Assembly: GCF_000067205.1 (NCBI RefSeq)
Contig: NC_010170.1
Span: forward strand, 1,736,001 to 1,800,000
DNA length: 64,000 nucleotides
Direction: 5' to 3'
From: Bordetella petrii
GTDB lineage: Bacteria; Pseudomonadota; Gammaproteobacteria; Burkholderiales; Burkholderiaceae_B
Shown: positions 9,027 through 19,701 of the stretch, piece by piece
Layout: the number at the start of each line of letters is the position of its first letter
Numbering within the stretch: the stretch's first letter is position 1
The notes under the pieces: generated by a model
Told to the model about the DNA's origin: nothing
The model's input: the letters and a program-made list of their open reading frames with translations, nothing else
The model's database searches: none
Position numbers and translations under genes: made by a program

Positions 9027-9884
9027 TCAGCCCTCGAACCAGTTCAGCACGCCGTCCAGGCTGCTGACGTTCAGGGCGTAAGGGGTCTGCTGCCGCACGA
9101 TGGGCTTGGCGCGGTAGGCAACGGCGTAGCGGGCCGCGCCCAGCATTTTCAGGTCGTTGGCGCCGTCGCCCAGCGCGATGATCTGCTCGGGCGTGGCGCC
9201 GTGAGCCTGCGCGAAGGCGCGCAGGTGGGCCAGCTTGGCATCGGCGTCGAGAATGTCGCCCAGCACTTTGCCGGTGAGTACGCCATCGCGGATTTCCAGC
9301 GTATTGGCGTGCGCGCTGTCGAGTTGCAGCCTTTCGCGCAGCCGCTCGGTGAAGAACGTGAACCCGCCGGACACTAGCAGCACCTTCAGCCCGGCGGCGC
9401 GGGCCGTGGATACCAGGCGCTCGGCGCCGGGATTCAGGCGCAGCTTGTCGGCGTAGACCTGTTCCAGCGCAGCCGCCGGCGCGCCCGCCAGCAGCGCCAC
9501 GCGGCGCCGCAGGCTCTCGGCGAAATCCTTGATCTCGCCGCGCATGGCCGCCTCGGTAATTTCGGCCACTTTCGGCTTGACGCCGACCACGCCCGCGATC
9601 TCGTCGATGCACTCGATGTTGATCAGGGTGGAATCCATGTCCATCGCCAGCACCTTGCATTGCGACAGGCGCACGCCCGCCGGCACGAAGGCGGTGTCCA
9701 CGCCATGCTGCTCGCCCCAGGCCGTGACCTGCGCGCGCAGGGCGTCGTCGTGTGCAACGTCGAGCAGCCGTGCGGCCGTGGCGCCGAGCTGCATGACTCC
9801 CTGGGCCTGGGCCAGCGCGGCAAGTTGTTCGGTCTGGGCGGCGCTCAGGGCGGGGGACTGGATGACGAGATGGTGCGCGGGCAT
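9027..9884 (-). CDS. serB: Phosphoserine phosphatase
   Basis: SerB hydrolyses O-phosphoserine to serine, the last step of serine synthesis. The 285-residue protein is a HAD phosphatase: motif I MDMDSTLI (nucleophile Asp82 and Asp84), motif II LLVSGGFT, and motif IV IALGDGANDLKML. The N-terminal 75 residues form the ACT-like SerB extension. The ATG at 9884 was chosen because it gives the usual family N-terminus, while the open frame continues far upstream antisense to nothing conserved. It lies 35 nt downstream of mfd on the same strand and is likely its operon partner. Confidence 0.95.
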   Translation of the reverse strand: MPAHHLVIQSPALSAAQTEQLAALAQAQGVMQLGATAARLLDVAHDDALRAQVTAWGEQHGVDTAFVPAGVRLSQCKVLAMDMDSTLINIECIDEIAGVVGVKPKVAEITEAAMRGEIKDFAESLRRRVALLAGAPAAALEQVYADKLRLNPGAERLVSTARAAGLKVLLVSGGFTFFTERLRERLQLDSAHANTLEIRDGVLTGKVLGDILDADAKLAHLRAFAQAHGATPEQIIALGDGANDLKMLGAARYAVAYRAKPIVRQQTPYALNVSSLDGVLNWFEG

Positions 9885-9919
9885 GTGAGAGACGATGTGG
9901 GGCCGGGATCGGCGGAATA

Positions 9920-13381
<3,462 letters not shown>

Positions 13382-13390
13382 CAGGCCGAA

Positions 13391-13402
13391 GATTATAAAA
13401 TC
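13391..13402. promoter_or_regulatory. Shared divergent -10 region for mfd and ispD
   Basis: The mfd and ispD start codons are separated by only 29 bp. The gap holds one AT-rich, near-palindromic block, GATTATAAAATC. Read on the minus strand it contains a perfect TATAAT 10 bp before mfd. Read on the plus strand it contains TATAAA/TAAAAT about 10 bp before ispD. No convincing -35 hexamer is visible for either. If these are the true -10 elements, both transcripts would have leaders of only about 3-5 nt. Confidence 0.5.
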
Positions 13403-13410
13403 TCCCGGCC

Positions 13411-14085
13411 ATGACTGATTCCCTGATTGCCATCGTGCCCGCCGCCGGCGTGGGCCAGCGCGCCGGCCGGCCTGACCTGCCCAAGCAATATCGCCTGCTG
13501 GCTGGCCAGCCCATGCTGCGGTGGGCGGTGGCCGCGTTGCTGGCCGATGCGCGCATCGGCCAGGTGCGCGTGGCGGTTTCGCCTGGCGACGAGCGGGCCG
13601 GCGCCGCCCTGGCGGGGCTGCCGCGCACAGTGTGCCGGCCCTGCGGCGGCCCCACGCGCGCCGCCACGGTGGCCGCCGCGCTGGCCGACAGCAATGCCGC
13701 TGACAGCGACTGGATACTGGTGCACGACGCCGCGCGGCCGGGCCTGCCGCCTGACGCGCTGGCGCGCCTGATCGATGCCTGCCTGGCCGATGCGGTAGGG
13801 GGGCTGCTGGCCCTGCCGGTGGCCGATACCGTGAAGGCTGGCGGGCCGCGCGTGCGGGCCACGCTCGACCGCGACGGCCTGTGGCTGGCCCAGACTCCGC
13901 AGATGTTCCGCGCGGGCGTGCTGCGCGCCGCCCTGGCGGCGGCACAGGCGGGCGGCGGCACGGTTACCGACGAGGCCTCGGCCATCGAGGCGGCCGGCCA
14001 TGCGCCGCTGCTGGTGCCGGGCGCCATGCGCAATTTCAAGGTCACCTGGCCGGATGATTTCGAACTGATGGAAAAATGGCTATGA
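13411..14085 (+). CDS. ispD: 2-C-methyl-D-erythritol 4-phosphate cytidylyltransferase
   Basis: IspD joins CTP and MEP to give CDP-ME in the non-mevalonate isoprenoid pathway. The 224-residue protein has the nucleotide-binding loop [10 protein letters not shown] near residues 10-19, LPKQY (23-27), the substrate motif VHDAARP near 110, and the C-terminal NFKVTWPDD that is typical of IspD. The ATG at 13411 has no Shine-Dalgarno and sits about 10 bp from a -10-like hexamer. The end overlaps ispF, so the two enzymes of consecutive pathway stages are translationally coupled. Confidence 0.96.
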   Translation: MTDSLIAIVPAAGVGQRAGRPDLPKQYRLLAGQPMLRWAVAALLADARIGQVRVAVSPGDERAGAALAGLPRTVCRPCGGPTRAATVAAALADSNAADSDWILVHDAARPGLPPDALARLIDACLADAVGGLLALPVADTVKAGGPRVRATLDRDGLWLAQTPQMFRAGVLRAALAAAQAGGGTVTDEASAIEAAGHAPLLVPGAMRNFKVTWPDDFELMEKWL

Positions 14086-14570
14086 ACGTTCCTTTTCGCG
14101 TCGGGCAGGGCTACGACGTACACGCCCTGGTGGCGGGCCGGCCGCTGATCATCGGCGGCGTAACCATCCCGCACACGCATGGGCTGCAGGGGCATTCCGA
14201 TGCCGACGTGCTGCTGCACGCTGTCACCGACGCCCTGCTGGGCGCGGCGGGCCTGGGCGACATTGGCCGCCATTTCCCCGATACCGATCCAGCCTATCGC
14301 GGCGCCGACAGCCGAGTGCTGCTGCGCGATGCCGTCGCCAAAGTGCGTGCGGCCGGCTGGGCGCCGGTCAATATCGACGCTACCGTGCACGCGCAGGCGC
14401 CCAAGATCGGTCCGCATGCCGGTGCCATGGTGGCCAATATCGCCGCCGACGCGGGCATCGACAGCGCGTCGGTCAACATCAAGGCCAAAACCAACGAAGG
14501 GCTGGGCTACCTGGGCCGCAAAGAAGGCATCGCGGCGACGGTGGTGGCTTTGCTGGCGCGGGCTTCGTAA
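14082..14570 (+). CDS. ispF: 2-C-methyl-D-erythritol 2,4-cyclodiphosphate synthase
   Basis: IspF cyclises CDP-ME 2-phosphate to MEcPP in isoprenoid synthesis. From ATG 14082 (ATGA overlap with the ispD stop) it has 162 aa. An in-frame ATG at 14076 would add two residues. The zinc ligands are seen in GYDVHAL (Asp12, His14) and in the [11 protein letters not shown] region around residues 43-53. The motif [19 protein letters not shown] lies near the C-terminus. The protein is a trimer in the family. A GC-rich hairpin follows 18 nt after the stop. Confidence 0.96.
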   Translation: MNVPFRVGQGYDVHALVAGRPLIIGGVTIPHTHGLQGHSDADVLLHAVTDALLGAAGLGDIGRHFPDTDPAYRGADSRVLLRDAVAKVRAAGWAPVNIDATVHAQAPKIGPHAGAMVANIAADAGIDSASVNIKAKTNEGLGYLGRKEGIAATVVALLARAS

Positions 14571-14588
14571 CGCCGGCGCGGCGAAGCA

Positions 14589-14613
14589 AAAGCCCGGCGC
14601 GGGGCCGGGCTTT
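14589..14613 (+). terminator. Terminator after ispDF
   Basis: A perfect 10-bp stem AAAGCCCGGC/GCCGGGCTTT with a 5-nt loop begins 18 nt after the ispF stop. The T tract is short (TTTC), so termination may be incomplete. Confidence 0.7.
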
Positions 14614-14686
14614 CGAGGCGGGTCGACCGTGGTCTGGCTCGGTGCGGGGGGTGACAGCGCGTGGTGGGGCGGTCGCTGCACACTTC

Positions 14687-14976
14687 GGTGTCTGACACCC
14701 CTGTGGGGAGTCAGACACCTGGCAGCTGGGTCACCCCCTGTGGGGAGTCAGACACCTGGCAGCTGGGTCACCCCCTGTGGGGAGTCAGACATCTGCAACT
14801 GGGTCACACCCTGTGGGGAGTCAGACACCTGGCAGCTGGGTCACCTCCTGTGGGGAGTCAGACACCTGGCAGCTGGGTCACCCCTGTGGGGAGTCAGACA
14901 CCTGGCAGCTGGGTCACCTCCTGTGGGGGGTCAGACACCTGGCAGCTGGGTCACACCCTGTGGGGTGTCAGGCACC
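14687..14976. repeat. 37-bp tandem repeat array (REP-like) between ispF and ahpD
   Basis: About 7.6 head-to-tail copies of a 36-37 bp unit begin at 14700, 14737, 14774, 14810, 14847, 14883 and 14920, with a partial copy at 14957. Each unit carries CCTGTGGGGAGTCAGACACC followed by a segment containing GGCAGCTGGGTCACC. The third copy is the most diverged. The array is bordered by two palindromic variants of the same core, GGTGTCTGACACC (14687-14699) and GGTGTCAGGCACC (14964-14976). The unit length is not a multiple of three, so frames through it are not coding. The whole 420-bp gap between the convergent genes ispF and ahpD holds only this array and the ispF terminator. Confidence 0.9.
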
Positions 14977-14990
14977 AGGCTTGCCGGCGC

Positions 14991-15509
14991 TTACTTGCCT
15001 TGCGCCGCCAGCGAGAGGGCCGCGGCGTTGACTACGGCGGCGATGCGGCCGACGTCGCGCAATTGCTCGACGCTGAGCCCGTCGTTCTTCAGGTTCTCGT
15101 AGTGCGATTGCACGCAGAAATGGCACTTGCCGATGATGGACGCGGCCAGCGCGAACAACTCGAAGCGCTTCTTGTCCACGCCGCCATGGGTGGCGTACGC
15201 GTTCATGCGCAGCTGGGCCGGCAGGCTTTTCAGTTGAGCGTCGCCGCTCATTTCCACGTACGGATACCAGACGTTGTTCATGCCCATCAGGGCCGACGCG
15301 GTCAGGGCGGCGTTGGCGTCGGTTTCCGACAGACCGCTCTTGAAGGCTTCAATCAGCACCGGGCTGCGGGCGGCGAAGGCTGCAGACAGCGCGGCGCCGA
15401 CGGCGTCTTCGGCGGACAGCGTGGAGCGGGCGATCACGGCATCCAGATTCAGGCGGATATCTTTGGCCCAATCCGGCAGTTGATCTTTGATTGCTGAAAG
15501 GAATTCCAT
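14991..15509 (-). CDS. ahpD: Alkyl hydroperoxide reductase AhpD-type
   Basis: AhpD is an alkylhydroperoxidase-like protein that re-reduces AhpC where AhpF is absent. The 172-residue protein carries the CxxC redox centre in IIGKCHFCVQSHYE (Cys129 and Cys132, His136), within the CMD fold that is duplicated in this family. It follows ahpC on the same strand after 55 nt, which holds a short hairpin. In mycobacteria AhpD links AhpC to a dihydrolipoamide system. The same use here is inferred from the gene pair. Confidence 0.92.
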   Translation of the reverse strand: MEFLSAIKDQLPDWAKDIRLNLDAVIARSTLSAEDAVGAALSAAFAARSPVLIEAFKSGLSETDANAALTASALMGMNNVWYPYVEMSGDAQLKSLPAQLRMNAYATHGGVDKKRFELFALAASIIGKCHFCVQSHYENLKNDGLSVEQLRDVGRIAAVVNAAALSLAAQGK

Positions 15510-15538
15510 AGTTTTTACCTATAATCTGGAGCAGGAAA

Positions 15539-15557
15539 GGCCCGGACGAGCCGGGCC
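15539..15557 (-). terminator. Hairpin between ahpC and ahpD (possible attenuator)
   Basis: On the minus strand GGCCCGG and CCGGGCC form a perfect 7-bp stem with a 5-nt loop, followed by TTTCC. It starts 8 nt after the ahpC stop codon and precedes ahpD. The poor T tract suggests partial termination, which would give more AhpC than AhpD from one transcript. Confidence 0.5.
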
Positions 15558-15564
15558 AGGGGTA

Positions 15565-16113
15565 TTACAGCGTCGCGCCGCCCACGGTGCGGTTGCACGG
15601 GCAGAGTTCGTCGGTTTGCAGACCGTCGAGCAGGCGCAGCACTTCTTCAGGGTTGCGGCCGACGTTCAGGTTGTTCACCGACACGTGCTGGATGGTGTTG
15701 TCCGGGTCGACGATGAACGTGGCGCGCAGGGCGACGCCTTCGTTCTTGTCGCGCACGCCGAGCTGGTCGACCAGCGAGCCGGTGGTGTCGCCGAACTGGT
15801 AGTGACCCAGCTTGTTCAGGTCGGGGTGCTCACGGCGCCATGCCAGCTTGACGAATTCGTTGTCGACCGAACCGCCCAGCAGGACGGCGTCGCGGTCTTC
15901 GAAATCTTTGGCCAGCTTGTTGAAGCCGACGATTTCGGTGGGGCAGACGAACGTGAAGTCTTTCGGGTAGAAGTAGATCACCTTCCACTTGCCGGGAAAC
16001 GAGCTTTCGGTGATGTCTTCGAACGCCGAAACACCGTTTTCTTCGTGCTGGTTGAAGCCGGGCTTGACGCCGGTGACCTTGAAGGGCTCGAGTTTATCGC
16101 CAACAGTTTTCAT
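15565..16113 (-). CDS. ahpC: Peroxiredoxin AhpC
   Basis: AhpC (182 aa) reduces hydrogen peroxide, organic peroxides and peroxynitrite. The peroxidatic cysteine is Cys57 in DFTFVCPTE. The C-terminal ELCPCNRTVGG supplies the resolving cysteine(s) at 171 and 173. The ATG at 16113 follows GGGAG at 5 nt and gives the usual MKTVGDKLEPF start. The longer frame to 16149 is not needed. It has its own likely promoter in the 3' end of risS and is followed by ahpD. No ahpF is present nearby. Confidence 0.95.
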   Translation of the reverse strand: MKTVGDKLEPFKVTGVKPGFNQHEENGVSAFEDITESSFPGKWKVIYFYPKDFTFVCPTEIVGFNKLAKDFEDRDAVLLGGSVDNEFVKLAWRREHPDLNKLGHYQFGDTTGSLVDQLGVRDKNEGVALRATFIVDPDNTIQHVSVNNLNVGRNPEEVLRLLDGLQTDELCPCNRTVGGATL

Positions 16114-16164
16114 GAGTACTCCCGTAAGTTGTTGGGTGGATGAAGGCACTGCCTCAAGCCCTAA

Positions 16165-16200
16165 ATTCTACGCTATTGGTTATCGCTGTCTAATTGATAA
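16165..16200 (-). promoter_or_regulatory. Candidate ahpC promoter with LysR/OxyR-type dyad
   Basis: On the minus strand TAGACA (16192-16187) and TAGAAT (16170-16165) are spaced by 16 bp, each matching five of six consensus bases. The predicted start would give a 5' leader of about 45 nt for ahpC. The -35 lies inside an interrupted dyad TTATC-N11-GATAA (16180-16200), which fits the T-N11-A pattern of LysR-type sites. OxyR is a LysR-type regulator known to control ahpC in many bacteria. The assignment to OxyR is inference. Confidence 0.5.
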
Positions 16201-17615
16201 TTTCTAAATTTGGCTTTGGGGATCTCTATGCGCGCGGTCAGTCCGCCGCCTGGCCGAGCGAGCATTTTCAGCGAGCCGCCAACATGCTTGAGCAGGCGCT
16301 CGACGATAGCCAGCCCCAGGCCGGCGCCGCTGACACCGGTGCGGGCAGCCTCGCCGCGTGAGAAGGGGCGCAGCAGCCGGTCGACCTCTTCAGGCGCGAT
16401 GCCGGGGCCGCGATCGGAGACCTCGATGACCAGGATGCTGCCTTCAGCCTGCAGGGTCATCTTGAGGTGGGCCAGGCCGTCGGTAGAGCGGCCGTAGCGG
16501 CGCGCGTTTTCGATCAGGTTGCTGACTACCCGCTTCAGGTCGAGCGCCGTGATGCGGGCGCGCAGGCCCGCCTCGATGTTGGCATCGAGCTCGCCCCCCA
16601 TCGAGGCGGTATGGCTGCGTTCGCGCTCGTACAGGTCGGTCAGCACGGCCGAGATGTCGGTGGCCATCTGGGGCAGGGTGCCGGCCGGGCGGGCGTATTC
16701 CATCAGCTGCCCGATACTGTGGTCGATCTGGGCCAGGTCTTCGTCAATGGCCTGGCGGGCATCTTCCGAAACCCCGCTCATCTCGATTTCCAGCCGCATG
16801 CGGGCCAGCGGCGTGCGCAGGTCGTGCGAGATGCCGGCCAGCATGAGCTCGCGGTCGGCCTCGGTTTGCCGCAGGTCTTTGGCCATGCGGTTGAACGAGG
16901 CGTTCAGGTCGCGGATTTCGAGCGGCCCCTGCTCAGGCAGGGGGGCCGGTGTTTCGCCACGCGACAGCACCTGGGCTGCGCGCGCCAGGCGCGATAGCGG
17001 CCGGTTGACGAAGCCCACGCTGACCGCCGCGCCCACCAGCGATAGCAGCAGGGCGGTGGCGCCCCATCCCAACCATTCGATGCCACCTGTCAGGCCGATC
17101 TGCTCGCGTTCGAATACCAACCAGTACAGGTCCTGGTTGATCTGGAAGCTGACCCAGAAGCCGGGCACCTGGTTGACGCCCCAGGATATCTGCGTTTCGG
17201 GGCCGAACCGGGTGCGGATGTGCTGGGCGACTCGCTGCCAGTAGTTGTCGTCGGGCAGGGCCTCGGTAAAGTCGGTGACTTCGCGCGGATAGACCTGGAT
17301 GCCTTCGTTGGTGGCCAGGTCGAGCAACAGCTTGCTGCGTTCGGCGTCGTTGGAATAGATGAGGGCCGTGCGCGTGATGTTGACGGCCGTAATGACCCGC
17401 TGCGCCATCTGGTTGGCCCGCGGTCCGAGTTCCATGCTGAAGAACACCTGCAGCCACGCACCCAGGCTGACCAGCATCAGGGCGGCCAGCAGCAGGAAAG
17501 TACGGCCGAACAGTCCCAGCCTGAGCCGCGAGGTCAGGTTTCGAAAGATCTTGCGCAAGCTGGGCACGAGGCGACGCTCTTGCCCCAGTCGGGCCGGATG
17601 GTCAGCTGCCGCCAT
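16173..17615 (-). CDS. risS: Sensor histidine kinase RisS
   Basis: RisS is the membrane sensor kinase paired with RisA (EnvZ/OmpR family). The 480-residue protein has transmembrane segments at about 38-58 and 183-203 with a periplasmic domain between them, and a HAMP segment near 205-255. The H-box GISHDLRTPLARMRLEIEM has phospho-acceptor His264. The N-box is NLIENARRYG, and the glycine boxes are DRGPGIAPEE and GAGLGLAIVERL. It overlaps the risA stop by 14 nt. A GTG at residue 17 is an alternative start. RisS is intact here, whereas B. pertussis is known to carry a truncated version. Confidence 0.93.
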   Translation of the reverse strand: MAAADHPARLGQERRLVPSLRKIFRNLTSRLRLGLFGRTFLLLAALMLVSLGAWLQVFFSMELGPRANQMAQRVITAVNITRTALIYSNDAERSKLLLDLATNEGIQVYPREVTDFTEALPDDNYWQRVAQHIRTRFGPETQISWGVNQVPGFWVSFQINQDLYWLVFEREQIGLTGGIEWLGWGATALLLSLVGAAVSVGFVNRPLSRLARAAQVLSRGETPAPLPEQGPLEIRDLNASFNRMAKDLRQTEADRELMLAGISHDLRTPLARMRLEIEMSGVSEDARQAIDEDLAQIDHSIGQLMEYARPAGTLPQMATDISAVLTDLYERERSHTASMGGELDANIEAGLRARITALDLKRVVSNLIENARRYGRSTDGLAHLKMTLQAEGSILVIEVSDRGPGIAPEEVDRLLRPFSRGEAARTGVSGAGLGLAIVERLLKHVGGSLKMLARPGGGLTARIEIPKAKFRNYQLDSDNQ

Positions 17616-18336
17616 CCGGGACGAATACGTAGCCCAGTCCCCAGACCGTCTGGATAAATACCGGCTTGGACGGATTGGGTTCGATCAGCTTGCGCAGACG
17701 CGAAATTTGCACGTCCAGGCTGCGATCGAAGGCTTCGTATTCGCGGCCGCGGGCCAGTTCCATCAGTTTGTCGCGGGACAGGGGAATCTTGGGGTGGCGC
17801 GCAAACACCTTCAGGACCGAGAATTCGCCTGTGGTGATGGGCACCTGTTCGCCGTTGCGCGTAAGCGTGCGGGTGGACAGGTTGAGCACATAGGGCCCGA
17901 AAGCGATGGACTCGTTTTCCTGGCTGGGCGCGCCCGGGTGTTCTTCGGTGCCGCGGCGGCGCAGGATGGCATTGATGCGAGCCAGCAGTTCGCGCGGATT
18001 GAAGGGCTTGGACAGGTAGTCGTCGGCGCCCATTTCGAGGCCGACGATGCGGTCGATTTCTTCGGCCTTGGCCGTGAGCATGATGATGGGGGTGTTGTCG
18101 TGGCCCCCGCGCAGGCGGCGGCAGATCGACAGTCCGTCTTCGCCCGGCAGCATCAGGTCGAGCACCAGCAGGTCGAAGTGCTCGCGCTGCCAGAGCTTGC
18201 CCATTTCCTTGGCGTCTTCGGCGACGAAGACGTTGAATCCTTGTTCCGACAAGTAGCGGCGCAGCAGGTCGCGCAGGCGCGGGTCGTCGTCGACGACGAG
18301 GATCTTGCGGATGGGATTGGTGTTTTGCGTGTTCAT
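17602..18336 (-). CDS. risA: Response regulator RisA (OmpR family)
   Basis: RisA (244 aa) has a receiver domain with the acidic pocket DDD near residues 16-18, phospho-acceptor Asp60 in LLVLDLMLPGEDG, and the conserved Lys in YLSKPFNP. The C-terminal winged-helix DNA-binding domain of the OmpR type covers about 140-240, with SLDVQISRLRKLIE and VWGLGYVF. In Bordetella RisA controls vrg genes and motility. It is the first gene of the ris transcript, divergent from tsaB-rimI across 129 bp. Confidence 0.95.
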   Translation of the reverse strand: MNTQNTNPIRKILVVDDDPRLRDLLRRYLSEQGFNVFVAEDAKEMGKLWQREHFDLLVLDLMLPGEDGLSICRRLRGGHDNTPIIMLTAKAEEIDRIVGLEMGADDYLSKPFNPRELLARINAILRRRGTEEHPGAPSQENESIAFGPYVLNLSTRTLTRNGEQVPITTGEFSVLKVFARHPKIPLSRDKLMELARGREYEAFDRSLDVQISRLRKLIEPNPSKPVFIQTVWGLGYVFVPDGGS

Positions 18337-18451
18337 GGCCGGAAATGTAACAGTGACAAGAACCAGCGGCTAGTGCCTATTCACAAGATATTACACATTG
18401 CGAAGTAAGGTTGAAATCCCTGCCTTTCCCCAGGGAAAGTCGCTGATTTCG

Positions 18452-18457
18452 TACAAT
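18452..18457 (+). promoter_or_regulatory. -10 hexamer immediately upstream of tsaB-rimI
   Basis: TACAAT lies 8 bp before the ATG at 18466, and no Shine-Dalgarno is visible in the intervening CTGCCGCT. With a normal -10 to start-site distance, transcription would begin at or next to the start codon. No good -35 is seen 16-18 bp upstream. Confidence 0.45.
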
Positions 18458-18465
18458 CTGCCGCT

Positions 18466-19701
18466 ATGGATTTAAACCTGCTGGCCCTCGAGACATCTTC
18501 CTCGCGTTGCGGGGTGGCCCTTTTGCGCGAAACCGCCGCCGGCGCCGAAATCGGCGTGCTGGAGCACGACGGCGCGCAAGAGCATGCCGAGCGGCTGTTG
18601 CCCATGGCCGGTCAACTGCTCGACCGGGCCGGCCTGGCGCCCGGGGATCTGCATGCGGTGGCGTTCGGCCAGGGGCCAGGCGGTTTCACCGGACTGCGGG
18701 TGGCCTGTGGGGTGGCGCAGGGCATGGGACTGGCTTTACAGGTGCCGGTAGTGCCGGTGGTGTCGCACCTGGCAGTGGCCGAGCAAACGCAGGCCGGGCC
18801 GGGCGACCTGGTGGTGGTGGCCCTGGACGCGCGCATGAACGAAGTCTATCTGGCGGTCTATGAGCGCGGCGCCGACGCCGCCTCGCCCTGGCTGGCGCGC
18901 CAGGCGCCGATGCTGATTTCGGCCGCCGAGGCGGTTGCCTGGGCAACGCATCACCTGCCGGCGTGGTCGCCCCGCGCGCCCTGGGCGGCGGGCGATGCCT
19001 GGGAGGTCTATGCAGCGGAAATGACGGTGCCGGCTGGCTGGCGCCGCAGCGCGGCCAGCCGGCCGCAGGCCGGGGCGGTGGCGCGGCTGGCGCGCCTGGC
19101 ATGGCTGCGCGGCGAGGCGGTGGCGCCCGAACTGGCGGCGCCGCTATATGTGCGCGACAAGGTCGCGTTCACCACTGCCGAGCGTGAACTTGGCCAGGGA
19201 GGCAACCCCAGGGCGGCGTCCGCGCTGCCGCCAGCCGGGACGGTGCTGGCCCCCATGGTTGAGGCCGACCTGGACGAAGTGGCGGCCCTAGAGGCGCAGG
19301 TGCAGGCGTTTCCCTGGACCCGCGGCAATTTTGCGGACGCCCTGGCGGCGGGCTACGAGGCCCGGGTGCTGCGCCACGAGGGGCGGTTGGCGGGGTTCTG
19401 CGTGGCCATGCTGGCCCCCGACGTGGCCCATTTGCTCGTGATCGCCGTGGCCCGCCAGCGCCACAGGCAGGGGCTGGGCAGTCAGTTGATCGACTGGTGC
19501 GAGCAATGCGCGCGCCAGCGCGGCCTGCCCGCGCTGCTGCTCGAGGTGCGGCCGTCCAACCGGGGCGCCCTGGCCTTTTATGAGCGCCGGGGCTTCCAGC
19601 GCATCGGGGTGCGGCGCGGCTACTATCCGGCGGGCCAGGGCCAGCGCGAAGACGCCCTGGTCATGCAAAAGACCCTTGCCCGCGATGGGGGCGGCACATG
19701 A
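18466..19701 (+). CDS. tsaB-rimI: Fused TsaB (t6A synthesis) and RimI (N-acetyltransferase)
   Basis: This single 411-residue frame joins two usually separate proteins. Residues 1-245 are TsaB: LALETSSSRCGVALL at the N-terminus and GQGPGGFTGLRVACG near 70, the ASKHA-fold partner of TsaD in making threonylcarbamoyl-adenosine at tRNA position 37. After an Ala/Gly/Pro linker (about 245-262), residues 263-411 are a GNAT domain of RimI type, with the acetyl-CoA loop RQRHRQGLGSQLI near 330 and VRPSNRGALAFYERRGFQRIG. RimI acetylates the N-terminal alanine of ribosomal protein S18. The stop overlaps the next gene as ATGA. Confidence 0.92.
   Translation: MDLNLLALETSSSRCGVALLRETAAGAEIGVLEHDGAQEHAERLLPMAGQLLDRAGLAPGDLHAVAFGQGPGGFTGLRVACGVAQGMGLALQVPVVPVVSHLAVAEQTQAGPGDLVVVALDARMNEVYLAVYERGADAASPWLARQAPMLISAAEAVAWATHHLPAWSPRAPWAAGDAWEVYAAEMTVPAGWRRSAASRPQAGAVARLARLAWLRGEAVAPELAAPLYVRDKVAFTTAERELGQGGNPRAASALPPAGTVLAPMVEADLDEVAALEAQVQAFPWTRGNFADALAAGYEARVLRHEGRLAGFCVAMLAPDVAHLLVIAVARQRHRQGLGSQLIDWCEQCARQRGLPALLLEVRPSNRGALAFYERRGFQRIGVRRGYYPAGQGQREDALVMQKTLARDGGGT

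Noticed and set aside
14661..15497. Plus-strand protein of 278 residues across the 37-bp array
   Set aside because: The first part is tandem repeat with a period not divisible by three, and the rest is antisense to the clear ahpD gene.
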